Origin: Actinomycetales bacterium | Lineage (GTDB): Bacteria > Actinomycetota > Actinomycetes > S36-B12 > UBA5976 | NCBI GenBank assembly: GCA_018969715.1 | Contig: JAGWXT010000003.1 | Location: 1 to 64,000 of the forward strand | Direction: 5' to 3' | DNA: 64,000 nucleotides | Shown here: piece by piece, positions 35,959 through 44,765 of the stretch | Numbering within the stretch: the first letter of the stretch is position 1 | Layout of the letters: each line of letters opens with the position of its first letter | Made by a program: the position numbers and the translations under genes | The notes under the pieces: generated by a model | Told to the model about the DNA's origin: nothing | The model's database searches: none | The model's input: only the letters and a program-made list of their open reading frames with translations

Positions 35959-36578
35959 CGGCGAGGTGGTCGACGGTGGCAGATGAGGCGGACGGTGACA
36001 CCATGACGGTGTCGGACGCCGCCCTGCTCGCCGCTCACGTCGCCGGGGATCCCACCGCATTCTCCGCCCTTGTCACCCGCCACCAGGACCGCCTGTGGTC
36101 GGTTGCACTGCGGACGTGCCAGAACCCCGAGGATGCCTCCGATGCCCTGCAGGAGGCGTTGATCTCGGCCCTGCGCAATGCCCACACCTTCCGCGGCGAG
36201 TCCCAGGTGAGCACCTGGCTGCACCGGATCGTCGTCAATGCCAGCATCGACCGGATCCGGCGGCGGCGAGCCCGTCCGACGATCCCGCTGGAGCAGGCCT
36301 TCGCGGCCGGCACCGCCGAGCCGACCGAGCCCGGTGATCGGATGGCCGAGCGGGAGACCGCGATGGAGGTGGAGCGCGCCCTCGCCGAGCTGCCCGTCGA
36401 GCAGCGAACGGCGCTGATCCTCGTCGACATTGAGGGGATGCCGGTGAACGAGGCGGCACTGGCGCTGGGGATTCCGGTCGGCACCGTCAAGAGCCGCTGC
36501 CACCGGGGTCGTGCGCGGCTGGCTGTCCTGCTCGCCCACCTCGCACCGGGGAACCCCGGCGCCGGCGCGGACGTCTGA
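35955..36578 (+). CDS. sigM: ECF RNA polymerase sigma factor, SigM-like
   Basis: Region 2: FSALVTRHQDRLWSVALRTCQNPEDASDALQEALISAL, with the -10-binding helix; TFRGESQVSTWLHRIVVNASIDRIRRRR follows. Region 4: LPVEQRTALILVDIEGMPVNEAALALGIPVGTVKSRCHRGR. The murJ-sigM-(anti-sigma)-trxB-trxA order is that of mycobacterial sigM. ATG 35955 overlaps the murJ stop; MTVSDAALL further in is an alternative start. Likely an envelope or redox stress regulator, held by the next gene's product. Confidence 0.92.
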   Translation: MTARWSTVADEADGDTMTVSDAALLAAHVAGDPTAFSALVTRHQDRLWSVALRTCQNPEDASDALQEALISALRNAHTFRGESQVSTWLHRIVVNASIDRIRRRRARPTIPLEQAFAAGTAEPTEPGDRMAERETAMEVERALAELPVEQRTALILVDIEGMPVNEAALALGIPVGTVKSRCHRGRARLAVLLAHLAPGNPGAGADV

Positions 36579-36634
36579 GCCACCGGTGACCCAATGGCAT
36601 CAGCCCCGAGACGCATCAGGGAGGACACAGCACT

Positions 36635-37333
36635 GTGACCGAGGCTGACGGTATCCCCGCGCCGGGTGGCACCCGCGATTCCGTGGACACCACCGGCAAC
36701 GTCGGGGCTGGGGCGGCGGATGTGGGCGGGGATCCTGCTGGGCAGGCGGATCCAGCACAGCAGCAGGTCGCCGCGCGGCTGGCCGCATTGCCAGTGCTGC
36801 GCACACCTGAGCAGGTGGCGGCGCGCATCGGCCGCGCGCTGGGAGAGCAGTACGCCGAGCTCGCCCGCACGGTGACCACCCTCGACCAGGCGACCCACCC
36901 GCGGCGGCGGCGGCGCATCTGGGCGGTGGTGCCGGGGATTGCGGCGGCGGCGGTACTGATCGCCTTCCTCGTCGGCGTGGCCGGCGAGGAGGGCAGCATC
37001 CCGCTACCACCGACGGTCGCCACCGGCCAGGAGTGGAGTGCGGCCACCGCACCGGCGGCGATCTCCTTCGCCCGGCAGGGGCGACCGGCAACGACCGAGC
37101 AGGTGCGCGGAACGGCGGTGGCCACGGAGGACGGTCTCGCCTCCTGCCTGCGGACCATTGCGGCGGATGGCCCGCAGCGCGCAATCGTCGTCGACCGCGC
37201 CTTCTTCGGCGAGCGGCCGGTGCTGGTCGCCGTCCTGCGCTCGACCACGAACGGACGGTTCGATGTCACGATCGTGACCGTGGACTGCGAGCGCCAACTT
37301 GGACAACTCGAGGACGTGGACGCCCGACGCTGA
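36635..37333 (+). CDS. Putative membrane anti-sigma factor
   Basis: Positional partner of the ECF sigma gene. 232 aa with a cytoplasmic ~95-aa head, one TM helix (IWAVVPGIAAAAVLIAFLVGVAG) and an extracytoplasmic domain ending ...DVTIVTVDCERQ with two Cys (ASCLRT and VDCERQ). No zinc ZAS motif (HxxxCxxC) is seen, as for the mycobacterial gene at this place. GTG start. Identity as anti-sigma rests mainly on topology and context. Confidence 0.7.
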   Translation: MTEADGIPAPGGTRDSVDTTGNVGAGAADVGGDPAGQADPAQQQVAARLAALPVLRTPEQVAARIGRALGEQYAELARTVTTLDQATHPRRRRRIWAVVPGIAAAAVLIAFLVGVAGEEGSIPLPPTVATGQEWSAATAPAAISFARQGRPATTEQVRGTAVATEDGLASCLRTIAADGPQRAIVVDRAFFGERPVLVAVLRSTTNGRFDVTIVTVDCERQLGQLEDVDARR

Positions 37334-37347
37334 CGTAGGCTGGGGAT

Positions 37348-38304
37348 GTGCAGCCGCTCATCATCATCGGATCCGGCCCCACTGGCCTGACGGCCGCTCT
37401 CTACGCGGCGCGTGCCCAGTTGGCACCCATCGTCCTGGAGGGGGCGGTGACGGCCGGCGGTGCATTGATGAACACCACCGAGGTCGAGAACTACCCCGGG
37501 TTTCCGGAGGGGATCATGGGGCCGGAGTTGATGGCGCGGATGCGGGCCCAGGCCGAGCGCTTCGGCGCCCGCCTGGTCACCGCGGATGCGGAGTCGGTTG
37601 ATCTCAGCGGCCCTGTCAAGTCCGTCATCGACGATGCCGGCACCCGATACGAAAGCCATGCGGTGATCCTCGCGATGGGCTCTGGCTACCGTGAACTGGG
37701 CCTGCCCGATGAGAAGCGGCTCTCCGGCCACGGTGTGTCGTGGTGCGCAACCTGTGATGGCTTCTTCTTCCGGGATCAGCACATTGCGGTCGTCGGAGGC
37801 GGGGACTCCGCGGTTGAGGAGGCGACGTTCCTCACTCGGTTTGCCAGCACTGTCTACCTGATCCACCGCCGGGACACCCTGCGTGCAAGCCGGATCATGG
37901 CTGAACGTGCCTTCGCCAATCCCACCCTCGTTCCCGTCTGGAACAGCGAGGTGATCGGCCTCACCGGTGAGGACCGGCTCACCGGGCTTGTCCTACGCGA
38001 CACCCAGACCGGTGCCACGCGGTCACTTGCCGTCACGGGCTTGTTCATTGCGATCGGGCACGACCCCCGCTCCGAGCTCGTCGCCGGCCAGGTTGACTGC
38101 GATCCGCAGGGGTACGTCCTTGTGCAGCCCGGGAGCACCGCGACGAACCTGCCCGGGGTTTTCGCAGCGGGCGACCTGGTTGACCACACCTACCGGCAGG
38201 CGGTGACCGCCGCCGGCACCGGGTGCGCGGCAGCACTGGACGCCGAGCGATGGCTCGCCGACCGCGGCGTCGTGGGAGTCAGCCAACCTGCCACCGCCGT
38301 CTGA
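37348..38304 (+). CDS. trxB: Thioredoxin reductase
   Basis: NADPH-dependent flavoenzyme that reduces thioredoxin. [18 protein letters not shown] binds [16 protein letters not shown] has the redox-active CATC pair, [12 protein letters not shown] is the NADPH site and [23 protein letters not shown] the second FAD motif. 318 aa. GTG 37348 lies 6 nt after TAGGCT, so it has its own probably leaderless promoter within the sigM operon. trxA follows. Confidence 0.96.
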   Translation: MQPLIIIGSGPTGLTAALYAARAQLAPIVLEGAVTAGGALMNTTEVENYPGFPEGIMGPELMARMRAQAERFGARLVTADAESVDLSGPVKSVIDDAGTRYESHAVILAMGSGYRELGLPDEKRLSGHGVSWCATCDGFFFRDQHIAVVGGGDSAVEEATFLTRFASTVYLIHRRDTLRASRIMAERAFANPTLVPVWNSEVIGLTGEDRLTGLVLRDTQTGATRSLAVTGLFIAIGHDPRSELVAGQVDCDPQGYVLVQPGSTATNLPGVFAAGDLVDHTYRQAVTAAGTGCAAALDAERWLADRGVVGVSQPATAV

Positions 38305-38310
38305 CCTGAT

Positions 38311-38349
38311 CCACCCAGCCGACCCACCCAGCCGACCCACCCAGCCGAC
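38311..38349. repeat. 13-bp tandem repeat in the trxB-trxA gap
   Basis: CCACCCAGCCGAC three times without change (38311-38323, 38324-38336, 38337-38349), then a decayed CCACCCACCGCCGGAC and CCACCCACCC up to the trxA ribosome site. It fills most of the 89-nt gap. Confidence 0.92.
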
Positions 38350-38393
38350 CCACCCACCGCCGGACCCACCCACCCGCGAGAGGACTTGATCCG

Positions 38394-38720
38394 ATGGCCA
38401 GCCTCATCCTCACCGACGCCACCTTCGATGACGCAATCGCCAAGGCCGCGGGACCGATCCTCGTGGATTTCTGGGCCGAGTGGTGCGGGCCCTGCCGCGC
38501 CGTTGCCCCGATTCTCGATGAGATCGCAACCGAGCATCCCGAACTCACGATCGCCAAGCTCAACATCGACGAGAATCCAGCTGTGCCGACCCGGCTGGGC
38601 ATCCGCTCGATTCCAACGATGAATGTCTACTCCGGTGGTGCCCTCGTCACGACCATCGTCGGCGCCAAGTCGAAGCGGGCGCTCCTCGACGACCTGGCCG
38701 GAGTCCTCTCCACTGGCTGA
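38394..38720 (+). CDS. trxA: Thioredoxin
   Basis: General disulphide reductant. ILVDFWAEWCGPCRAVAPIL carries the WCGPC active site; IRSIPTMNVYSGG contains the cis-Pro loop. 108 aa is normal. GAGAGGA lies about 8 nt before the ATG. It pairs with trxB, although a tandem-repeat spacer separates the two. Confidence 0.97.
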   Translation: MASLILTDATFDDAIAKAAGPILVDFWAEWCGPCRAVAPILDEIATEHPELTIAKLNIDENPAVPTRLGIRSIPTMNVYSGGALVTTIVGAKSKRALLDDLAGVLSTG

Positions 38721-38787
38721 ACTGCCGACCGCACCCGGGACGGCGGGCACAGCCGAGCCCTTCGGGTTCGGCTCCCACCACGATGCC

Positions 38788-39807
38788 GTGATCGAGATCC
38801 GCGACCGACTTCAGCGAATCGGGCTGCTGACCCCCGACGCACAGGCCGATCCGCGTCACTATGACCAGGCGGTGGCGCGCGCCGTTGCGGCCTTCCAGCA
38901 GCAGCAGGGCCTCGTCGTCGATGGCCTGGTCAACCGGGAGACCTTCCGTCGACTCGAGGAGGCCCGGTGGCAGTTGGGGGATCGTGAACTGGCCTACATA
39001 CCGGGTCGACTGACCGCCGGCGAGGATGTGACGACCCTCCAGCGGCGCCTCACCTCATTGGGGTACGACTGCGGACGGGTGGACGGTCTGTTCGGGCCGG
39101 CAACGGAAGGCGCCCTGCGCGCCTTCCAGGGGGCGATCGGCATCACCGTTGATGGGCGCTGTGGCAGCACCAGTGTCCGGGCACTCCAGCGGCTGCAGCG
39201 TGCGGTGGCGGGTGGGTCCAGCGGCGAGCTGCGCGGCCGCATTGCCCACCAGCGGCTGCGAACGGGCGTCCAGGACAAGATCATCGTCCTCGATGTCGGC
39301 CCTGACTCCCCGCATGCCGAACTCGCACGGGACATCAGCCACCGCCTGGAGGGCCAGCTCGCCGCAATCGGCAGTACCGTGCTGATCGGTCCGGCCACGA
39401 GTGCCGATCAGATCGGTGACCATGACCGGCGCAGCGCCGACTTCGCCAATGACGTCAATGCCCATGTCCTCCTCAGCCCGCGCGTCGCCATCGCCTCATC
39501 CACCCGGGTGCGCGGTGTTGCGTCCTTCTACTTCGGTGGCCGGCACGGCCCATCGCACCTGGGCGCGTTGCTCGCTCAGGCCCTGCAGGCGCGGCTGACG
39601 GCTCTTCCCGATGCGCACGACTGCGGAACACATGCGCGGGGATGGCCGCTGCTGAGGTACACCCGCATGCCCTGCGTCTGCGTGGAGATCGGCTATGCAA
39701 CGAACCCTGCCGACCTTGCCCGGCTCACCGGTCCCGGTGCCGGAGCGCAGATCGCCGGGTGCCTTGCCGCGGGCCTGGTCGACTTCTTCGCTCCGGTCAG
39801 CGGGTAG
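38788..39807 (+). CDS. CwlM-like N-acetylmuramoyl-L-alanine amidase homologue, probably inactive
   Basis: Two peptidoglycan-binding (PG_binding_1) repeats, VIEIRDRLQRIGLL... and TLQRRLTSLGYDCGRVDGLFG, are followed by an Amidase_3 fold. No signal peptide. In active Amidase_3 enzymes the first zinc His is in a DPGHGG-like motif; here that place reads VLDVGPDSPHA. The SxHxN His is also missing (NAHVLLSPRVA), while the last Glu is kept (VCVEIGYATNP). It is therefore likely a regulatory pseudoenzyme, fitting mycobacterial CwlM, which acts in the cytoplasm on lipid II precursor synthesis. GTG 38788 is the first common start; in-frame sequence continues to CTG 38713, so the true start may be there. 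Confidence 0.82.
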   Translation: MIEIRDRLQRIGLLTPDAQADPRHYDQAVARAVAAFQQQQGLVVDGLVNRETFRRLEEARWQLGDRELAYIPGRLTAGEDVTTLQRRLTSLGYDCGRVDGLFGPATEGALRAFQGAIGITVDGRCGSTSVRALQRLQRAVAGGSSGELRGRIAHQRLRTGVQDKIIVLDVGPDSPHAELARDISHRLEGQLAAIGSTVLIGPATSADQIGDHDRRSADFANDVNAHVLLSPRVAIASSTRVRGVASFYFGGRHGPSHLGALLAQALQARLTALPDAHDCGTHARGWPLLRYTRMPCVCVEIGYATNPADLARLTGPGAGAQIAGCLAAGLVDFFAPVSG

Positions 39808-39816
39808 CCTGCTCGG

Positions 39817-39852
39817 GTGATCACGGGCGTGCGGCGCTGGGTCGCGGCATGA
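39817..39852 (+). CDS. Leaderless mini-ORF upstream of the aminotransferase (11 codons)
   Basis: TAGCCT (39805-39810, overlapping the cwlM stop) lies 6 nt before GTG 39817. This reads MITGVRRWVAA and stops at TGA 39850-39852, which overlaps the aminotransferase ATG 39849 as ATGA. The aminotransferase has no ribosome site of its own, so it could be translated by coupling from this short ORF. Prediction only. Confidence 0.4.
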   Translation: MITGVRRWVAA

Positions 39853-41120
39853 GCCGGCCCGCTGGAGCCACCGCGGGGCCGCCGCGCGGAACGCGGCTGG
39901 ATCCCTGGCTCGCGCAGTACTCCGCCCGGGCCACCGGGATGCGTCCCTCAGAGATCCGGTCACTGTTCAGTGTGGCCTCCCGTCCGGAGGTTGTCTCACT
40001 GGCCGGGGGGATGCCCTATGTCCCGGCACTGCCGCTGGCCGAGATCGCTGACCTCATGGCGCGTCTGGTCGCCGAACAGGGTGCGGTGAGCCTGCAGTAC
40101 GGCTCGGGTCAGGGGCGGGTAGATCTGCGTGAGCAGATCATTGACGTCGTCGCCCTGCAAGGCATCACCGCCCACCCCGACGACGTCATCGTCACCGCGG
40201 GCTCGCAGATGGCATTGGATCTTCTCGCTCGCATCTTCATCAATCCCGGTGATGTCGTGTGTGTGGAGTCGCCGTCCTATGTCGGTGCACTCGGCGCCTT
40301 CTCCTCGTATGAGGCCTCAATCGTCCATATTCCGGGGGACGAGGATGGGATGGATCCTGTCGCCTTGGCCTCGGCAATCGCCGACTGCCGCGCGCGCGGG
40401 CAGTCCGTCAAGGCTGTCTACACCGTCCCCACCTTCCAGAACCCCTCCGGGGCAACCATGGGGGCAGCTCGGCGTGCCGACATCCTCGCCGTCGCCCAGC
40501 AGGCGGGAGTCCTCGTGATCGAGGACGACCCCTATGCACTGTTGGACTTCGATGGCGCACTCCACCCGGCGATCCGATCCCTGGATGAGGAGGGGGTCGT
40601 GTACCTCGGCTCCTTCTCCAAGACGGTGGCACCGGGCCTGCGGGTGGGCTGGGCTGTCGCACCGCACGGCATCCGGGAGCGGTTGGTCCTTGCAGCGGAG
40701 TCGGCGATCCTGTGCCCACCGGCGATCACGCAGATGGCCATCGGCGAGTACCTTCGTCACACACCCTGGCTGGACACCGTGAAGCAGTTGCGCGAGCTCT
40801 ACCGCTGCCGTCGTGACGCCTTGGTCCGCACGATGGCTGAGACGATGCCGGCGGGTGTCCGGTGGAACACGCCGGAGGGGGGGTTCTACTCCTGGGTGAG
40901 CCTGCCCGAGGGCCTGGACTCGCGGGCCCTGCTCCCGCGGGCGATCGCCGCCCTCGTTGCCTTCGTGCCCGGCACCGGGTTCTACGCGGACGGCCAAGGC
41001 GCCTCCCAGTTGCGCCTGAGCTTCTGCTACCCGACCCCCGAGGAGATCACCGAGGGGGTGCGCCGGCTCGCGGGCGTCGTCCGTGATGAGGTCGAGCTCT
41101 GGCGCATGTTCCAGCAGTGA
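39849..41120 (+). CDS. PLP-dependent aminotransferase, class I/II (LysN/2-aminoadipate type)
   Basis: 423-aa fold type I transaminase. LQYGSGQGRVDLREQI, VTAGSQMALDLLARIF, YTVPTFQNPSGATM, VLVIEDDPYALLDF and the Schiff-base Lys in LGSFSKTVAPGLRVGW follow the order of the PLP domain of the LysN/MocR-like group. No DNA-binding domain is attached. It lies upstream of the D-Ala-D-Ala ligase with a GTGA-type overlap, a pairing common between cwlM and parB in actinobacteria. A role in amino-acid supply to the wall is possible, substrate unknown. Confidence 0.87.
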   Translation: MSRPAGATAGPPRGTRLDPWLAQYSARATGMRPSEIRSLFSVASRPEVVSLAGGMPYVPALPLAEIADLMARLVAEQGAVSLQYGSGQGRVDLREQIIDVVALQGITAHPDDVIVTAGSQMALDLLARIFINPGDVVCVESPSYVGALGAFSSYEASIVHIPGDEDGMDPVALASAIADCRARGQSVKAVYTVPTFQNPSGATMGAARRADILAVAQQAGVLVIEDDPYALLDFDGALHPAIRSLDEEGVVYLGSFSKTVAPGLRVGWAVAPHGIRERLVLAAESAILCPPAITQMAIGEYLRHTPWLDTVKQLRELYRCRRDALVRTMAETMPAGVRWNTPEGGFYSWVSLPEGLDSRALLPRAIAALVAFVPGTGFYADGQGASQLRLSFCYPTPEEITEGVRRLAGVVRDEVELWRMFQQ

Positions 41121-42088
41121 GTGCTGCCGGGCGGCATATCGTCGTCCTTGCTGGCGGACTCTCCGCGGAGCGGGATGTGTCACTGCGCTCAGGACGACGG
41201 CTGGTCACGGCACTGCGGGAGGGGGGCGCTGAGGCGACCCTGGCCGACGTCGACAGCGCGCTGCTGCCGAGGTTGCGGGAGCTTGCCCCAGACTGTGTCA
41301 TCCCCGTGGTCCATGGGCCATTGGGGGAGGACGGAGCGCTGGCCACCCTCTTGGAATTGACCGGCTTTGCCTACCTGGGAGCGCGTCCGGATGCCGCGAG
41401 ACTCGCCTTCGACAAGCCGCTGGCGGCCGCCCGGATGGCCGCTGCTGGGGTACGGGTACCGCGACACCTGACGCTGCCACAGGCGCTGCTGCGCGACTGT
41501 GGTGCCCAGGCGGTACTGGACCGTGCGCTGTCGACGATCGGGTTGCCGTGTGTCGTCAAGCCGGCCTGGGGTGGGTCCGCGCTGGGGGTGTCGATCGTTG
41601 TGGACCGGGAGGAGCTGCCAGCAGCGGTCGTCGGGGCCTACACCTACGCGCCCACCGCGATGATTGAACAGTACGTCGACGGCGTCGAGGTGGCGGTGAC
41701 GATTGTCGACGACGGCTCCGTGACCGTCCTGCCGCCGGTTGAGATCGTCCCTGTCACGGGCTGGTACGACGCGAATGCCCGGTACACCGCCGGCGCGGTT
41801 GAATTCTTCGCGCCGGCGCGCCTCACCGATGCACAGGTTGCGGCGGTAGTGGACTGTGCCCGCGCCGCGCACACCGCACTGGGGCTGCGCGATCTGACGC
41901 GCATCGACATGATCCTCAGTGATGAGGGACCCCATGTTCTTGAGGCCACGGTCGCGCCGGGTCTGACGGAGACGTCGCTGACGCCATTGGCCATCGGTGC
42001 CGCCGGACGGCAGCTGGGGGAGATCGCCCTCAGTCTTGTGGCCTCCGCCCTCGCATCCGGCGGCCGGCTACTTTCCCGGCCCTACTGA
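41117..42088 (+). CDS. ddl: D-alanine--D-alanine ligase
   Basis: ATP-grasp ligase that makes the D-Ala-D-Ala end of peptidoglycan precursors. VVLAGGLSAERDVSLRSGR, PVVHGPLGEDGALATLLE (the HG..GEDG motif), VVKPAWGGSALGVSIV and RIDMILSDEGPHVLEA are as expected. The usual metal-binding E-x-N-x-x-PG near the end is EATVAPGLTETSL here: Glu kept, Asn replaced by Thr. 323 aa. It is translationally coupled to the aminotransferase and converges on parB with a 7-nt overlap. Confidence 0.87.
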   Translation: MSAAGRHIVVLAGGLSAERDVSLRSGRRLVTALREGGAEATLADVDSALLPRLRELAPDCVIPVVHGPLGEDGALATLLELTGFAYLGARPDAARLAFDKPLAAARMAAAGVRVPRHLTLPQALLRDCGAQAVLDRALSTIGLPCVVKPAWGGSALGVSIVVDREELPAAVVGAYTYAPTAMIEQYVDGVEVAVTIVDDGSVTVLPPVEIVPVTGWYDANARYTAGAVEFFAPARLTDAQVAAVVDCARAAHTALGLRDLTRIDMILSDEGPHVLEATVAPGLTETSLTPLAIGAAGRQLGEIALSLVASALASGGRLLSRPY

Positions 42089-43014
42089 CCATCGGCCTGT
42101 CGGGTGCCGAACGCGACGATCAGGCCGGCAATGCGCAACATGTCGGCCTCGTCGGCGACGTCGATGACAATCCGGCCGCGACGGGATCCCAGCCGAACGT
42201 TGACGCGCGTGTCGAGATGCGCAGCCAGGTTCTCCGCAACCTCGGTGGCGGTGTCTGACCTGGCGGTGGCGGCTGCGATGTTCGACGGTGTACGCCGCTG
42301 TGGATCGCCAGCCGATGACGACTGCGCGACCTGAAGGGTGACGGCCTCCTCGGTGGATCGGACGCTCAGCCCCTCGGCCACAATCCGCTCCGCGAGGGCC
42401 TCCATCTCCCCGGCACTGCGCAGCCCGAGTAATGCACGAGCATGGCCGGCACTGAGGACCCCCGCCGCGACCCGACGTTGCACAGCCGGCGGCAGTCGCA
42501 GCAACCGCAGGGTGTTGGTGATCTGGGGTCGTGACCGACCGAGGCGAACGGCCAACTCCTCCTGCGTCCCCCCGAAGTCCTCAAGGAGCTGCTGGTACGC
42601 AGCCGCCTCATCAATGGCCGTCAGCGCCACCCGGTGAAGGTTTTCCAGCAACGCCTCCCTCAGGAGCTCATCATCGCCGGTGTGCCGGATGATGGCGGGG
42701 ATGGCGGGCCACCCTAGGAGGCCTGCCGCGCGCAGCCGGCGCTCCCCGGCAATCAATTCATAGCCCGGCGCCATCGGGCGCACCACGATGGGCTGGAGGA
42801 GTCCCACCTGCGCCATCGCCTGACTCAGCTCGGCCAGCGCCGTGTCGTCGAAAACGGTGCGGGGCTGTCGTGGGTTCGGGGAGATCTCCACGAGCGGGAT
42901 CTCGCGAATCTGGATGTGGGCGGTTGCATCCACGTCACGCATCGCCACCGAGGTCCCATCGTCGCCGATGAGTGCCCCGAGGCCCCGGCCCAGTCCCCGA
43001 CGGCGGTCAGTCAT
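42082..43014 (-). CDS. parB: Chromosome-partitioning protein ParB
   Basis: CTP-dependent clamp that binds parS and spreads on origin DNA. RRGLGRGLGALIGD is the N-terminal ParA-interaction motif; IPLVEISPNPRQPR, PGYELIAGERRLRAAGLLG (GERRxRA CTP site) and ALLENLHRVALTAIDEAAAYQQLL then the HTH region GGTQEELAVRLGRSRPQITNTLRLLRLP follow. The dimer domain ends IVIDVADEADMLRIAGLI. ATG 43014 lies inside the end of parA (8-nt overlap); ATG 43020 is an alternative. 310 aa. Confidence 0.96.
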   Translation of the reverse strand: MTDRRRGLGRGLGALIGDDGTSVAMRDVDATAHIQIREIPLVEISPNPRQPRTVFDDTALAELSQAMAQVGLLQPIVVRPMAPGYELIAGERRLRAAGLLGWPAIPAIIRHTGDDELLREALLENLHRVALTAIDEAAAYQQLLEDFGGTQEELAVRLGRSRPQITNTLRLLRLPPAVQRRVAAGVLSAGHARALLGLRSAGEMEALAERIVAEGLSVRSTEEAVTLQVAQSSSAGDPQRRTPSNIAAATARSDTATEVAENLAAHLDTRVNVRLGSRRGRIVIDVADEADMLRIAGLIVAFGTRQADGQ

Positions 43015-43924
43015 GGGCATCCTCCGTTTCGTTCGCCAACACGCGGGCTGCCCCCGGGGCGCCCCGCACGGCCAGCTCCCGAGCGGCATCGAGGTAGGCC
43101 TGCGCCCCGGTGGACCCCGGGTCGTACCCGAAGATCGTCTGCTCATGGCTGGGCGCCTCACTCAGCCGAACTGACCGGGGGATGACAGCCGAGAGAACTG
43201 CCGCCCCGAGGTGGCGGCGCACCTCATCGGCCACATCACTGGACAGTCGGGTTCGAGCGTCGAACATCGTCAGGAGTGCGGTTGTGACCTGCAACGTGGG
43301 ATTGCGCGCCTGTCGGACGCGTTCAATGGTCGCCATCAGTTGACTCAGGCCTTCAAGGGCGTAGTACTCGCACTGCACGGGGATGAGCACCTCACGCGCG
43401 GCGACGAGGGCGTTGAGGGTGAGCAGGCCGAGGCTGGGCGGACAGTCGATGAGAATGTAGTCGAGGTCACCGTGACTGCGAGCATGATGGGGCAGGTACT
43501 CCGTCAGGGCCCGGCGGAGTCGTTGATCCCGATCCTCGTGGGCAACGAGTTCCACCTCCGCACCGGCAAGATCGATCGTGGCCGGAACGACAAAGACCCC
43601 GGGAGATGCCACGGTGACAACGACATCCGCCACCGTTTGCTCGCCCATGACGATGTCGTAGACCCCGTCCACCCCGGCATGATGCGCGACACCCAGAGCC
43701 GTCGACGCATTCCCCTGCGGGTCGGCATCGACAACAAGGACCTGTTGACCGAGCAGCCCGAGCGCAGCGGCCAGGTTGACCGTGCTCGTGGTCTTGCCGA
43801 CACCGCCCTTTTGGTTCGCCAGCGTCAGGATCCGAGTGGTGGCGGGACGAGGAGCGGGATTGATGTCTCCCCGCTGCACCCCGACCGCGAGTGCGGCTGC
43901 AACGGCAAGTGGGCTGCTCATCAC
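43007..43924 (-). CDS. parA: Chromosome-partitioning ATPase ParA
   Basis: Deviant Walker ATPase that moves ParB-bound origins. ILTLANQKGGVGKTTSTVNLAAAL is the signature Walker A, VLVVDADPQGNAS the A' motif and YILIDCPPSLG the Walker B. VIPRSVRLSEAPSHEQTIFGYDP is typical of chromosomal Soj-type proteins. 305 aa, start with AAGGAGG upstream. parS lies 124 nt before the start. Confidence 0.97.
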   Translation of the reverse strand: MMSSPLAVAAALAVGVQRGDINPAPRPATTRILTLANQKGGVGKTTSTVNLAAALGLLGQQVLVVDADPQGNASTALGVAHHAGVDGVYDIVMGEQTVADVVVTVASPGVFVVPATIDLAGAEVELVAHEDRDQRLRRALTEYLPHHARSHGDLDYILIDCPPSLGLLTLNALVAAREVLIPVQCEYYALEGLSQLMATIERVRQARNPTLQVTTALLTMFDARTRLSSDVADEVRRHLGAAVLSAVIPRSVRLSEAPSHEQTIFGYDPGSTGAQAYLDAARELAVRGAPGAARVLANETEDAHD

Positions 43925-44047
43925 GCCTCCTTCCGTGGTCGTGTCGACGTCGCTTCATCGTTTGTCGCGTGAACACCTCGTTCACCGGGCCAGCGCCCCT
44001 GGGCCCCGCGCCTACAGGGATGGCCCAACCGGGCTGGCGCGGAACAC

Positions 44048-44062
44048 TGTTTCACGTGAAAC
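44048..44062. promoter_or_regulatory. parS centromere site
   Basis: TGTTTCACGTGAAAC contains the 14-nt palindrome GTTTCACGTGAAAC, identical to the core of the bacterial parS consensus TGTTTCACGTGAAACA. The flanks AC...GGT extend the symmetry with one mismatch. It lies between rsmG and parA, a common position. It is the only perfect copy I saw in this window. Confidence 0.93.
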
Positions 44063-44124
44063 GGTGTCCTCCTGTGCTCCCAGACATCCGCCTGCTCCGT
44101 GAGTCATTGACCTCGTCCAGGCAT

Positions 44125-44748
44125 TCACCGCGCCGTTGTGGCACCTGACGGAGGGGCCTCAAGGACGACGACGGTGGTGAGGGGATCAACGATCCCCTCA
44201 CCCACGGACTGCACTCGCGCTCGCACCCCCAACCTCAGACAGTCCGGCTCGATGTCGGCCAACTCCCGCTCCGCGCTCATCCCCTTGATCGCAAGAATCA
44301 TCCCCCCTGGCGCCACGAGCGGGAGCGTCAGTGGGAGGAGTCGCGCCAGCGGCGCAACCGCCCGCGCGGTCACGACACCCGTCCGCAGCCATCCCGCCCG
44401 ATCCTCCGCCCGACCCCGGTCAACCGTCACTCGATCGCCGATTCCCAGGTCCGACACAACCTCGTGGAGGAACTCGACGCGGCGCAAAGTGGGCTCCAAT
44501 AGGACGACTCGACAGTCCGGACGAACGATGGCAATCGGGAGACCCGGAAGCCCAGGTCCAGACCCGACATCCACGATCGAGGAGCCGGGTGGAATGAGGG
44601 CGGCGATCACTGCGCAGTTCAGCAGGTGCCGCTCCCAGAGCCGGGAAGCCTCCCGAGGCCCCAAGAGGCCCCGTTCATCGGCGGCTGCCGCGAGGAGTTC
44701 GGCGTAACGGCCCAGCATCGGCCAGTGATCGGGGAAGGCGGCACGCAC
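44125..44748 (-). CDS. rsmG: 16S rRNA m7G527 methyltransferase
   Basis: SAM-dependent methylation of 16S rRNA G527. LLGPREASRLWERHLLNCAV, SIVDVGSGPGLPGLPIAIVRPD and VVLLEPTLRRVEFL are GidB motifs; VTARAVAPLARLLPL follows. 207 aa, GTG start. Gene order rsmG-parA-parB after jag is conserved. Loss of this enzyme gives low-level streptomycin resistance in many species. Confidence 0.95.
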   Translation of the reverse strand: MRAAFPDHWPMLGRYAELLAAAADERGLLGPREASRLWERHLLNCAVIAALIPPGSSIVDVGSGPGLPGLPIAIVRPDCRVVLLEPTLRRVEFLHEVVSDLGIGDRVTVDRGRAEDRAGWLRTGVVTARAVAPLARLLPLTLPLVAPGGMILAIKGMSAERELADIEPDCLRLGVRARVQSVGEGIVDPLTTVVVLEAPPSGATTAR

Positions 44749-44765
44749 CTCCGCCGGAACCTCAC

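Noticed and set aside
43964-43979. GTTTGTCGCGTGAACA as a second parS
   Set aside because: Several mismatches in the core palindrome; not symmetrical.
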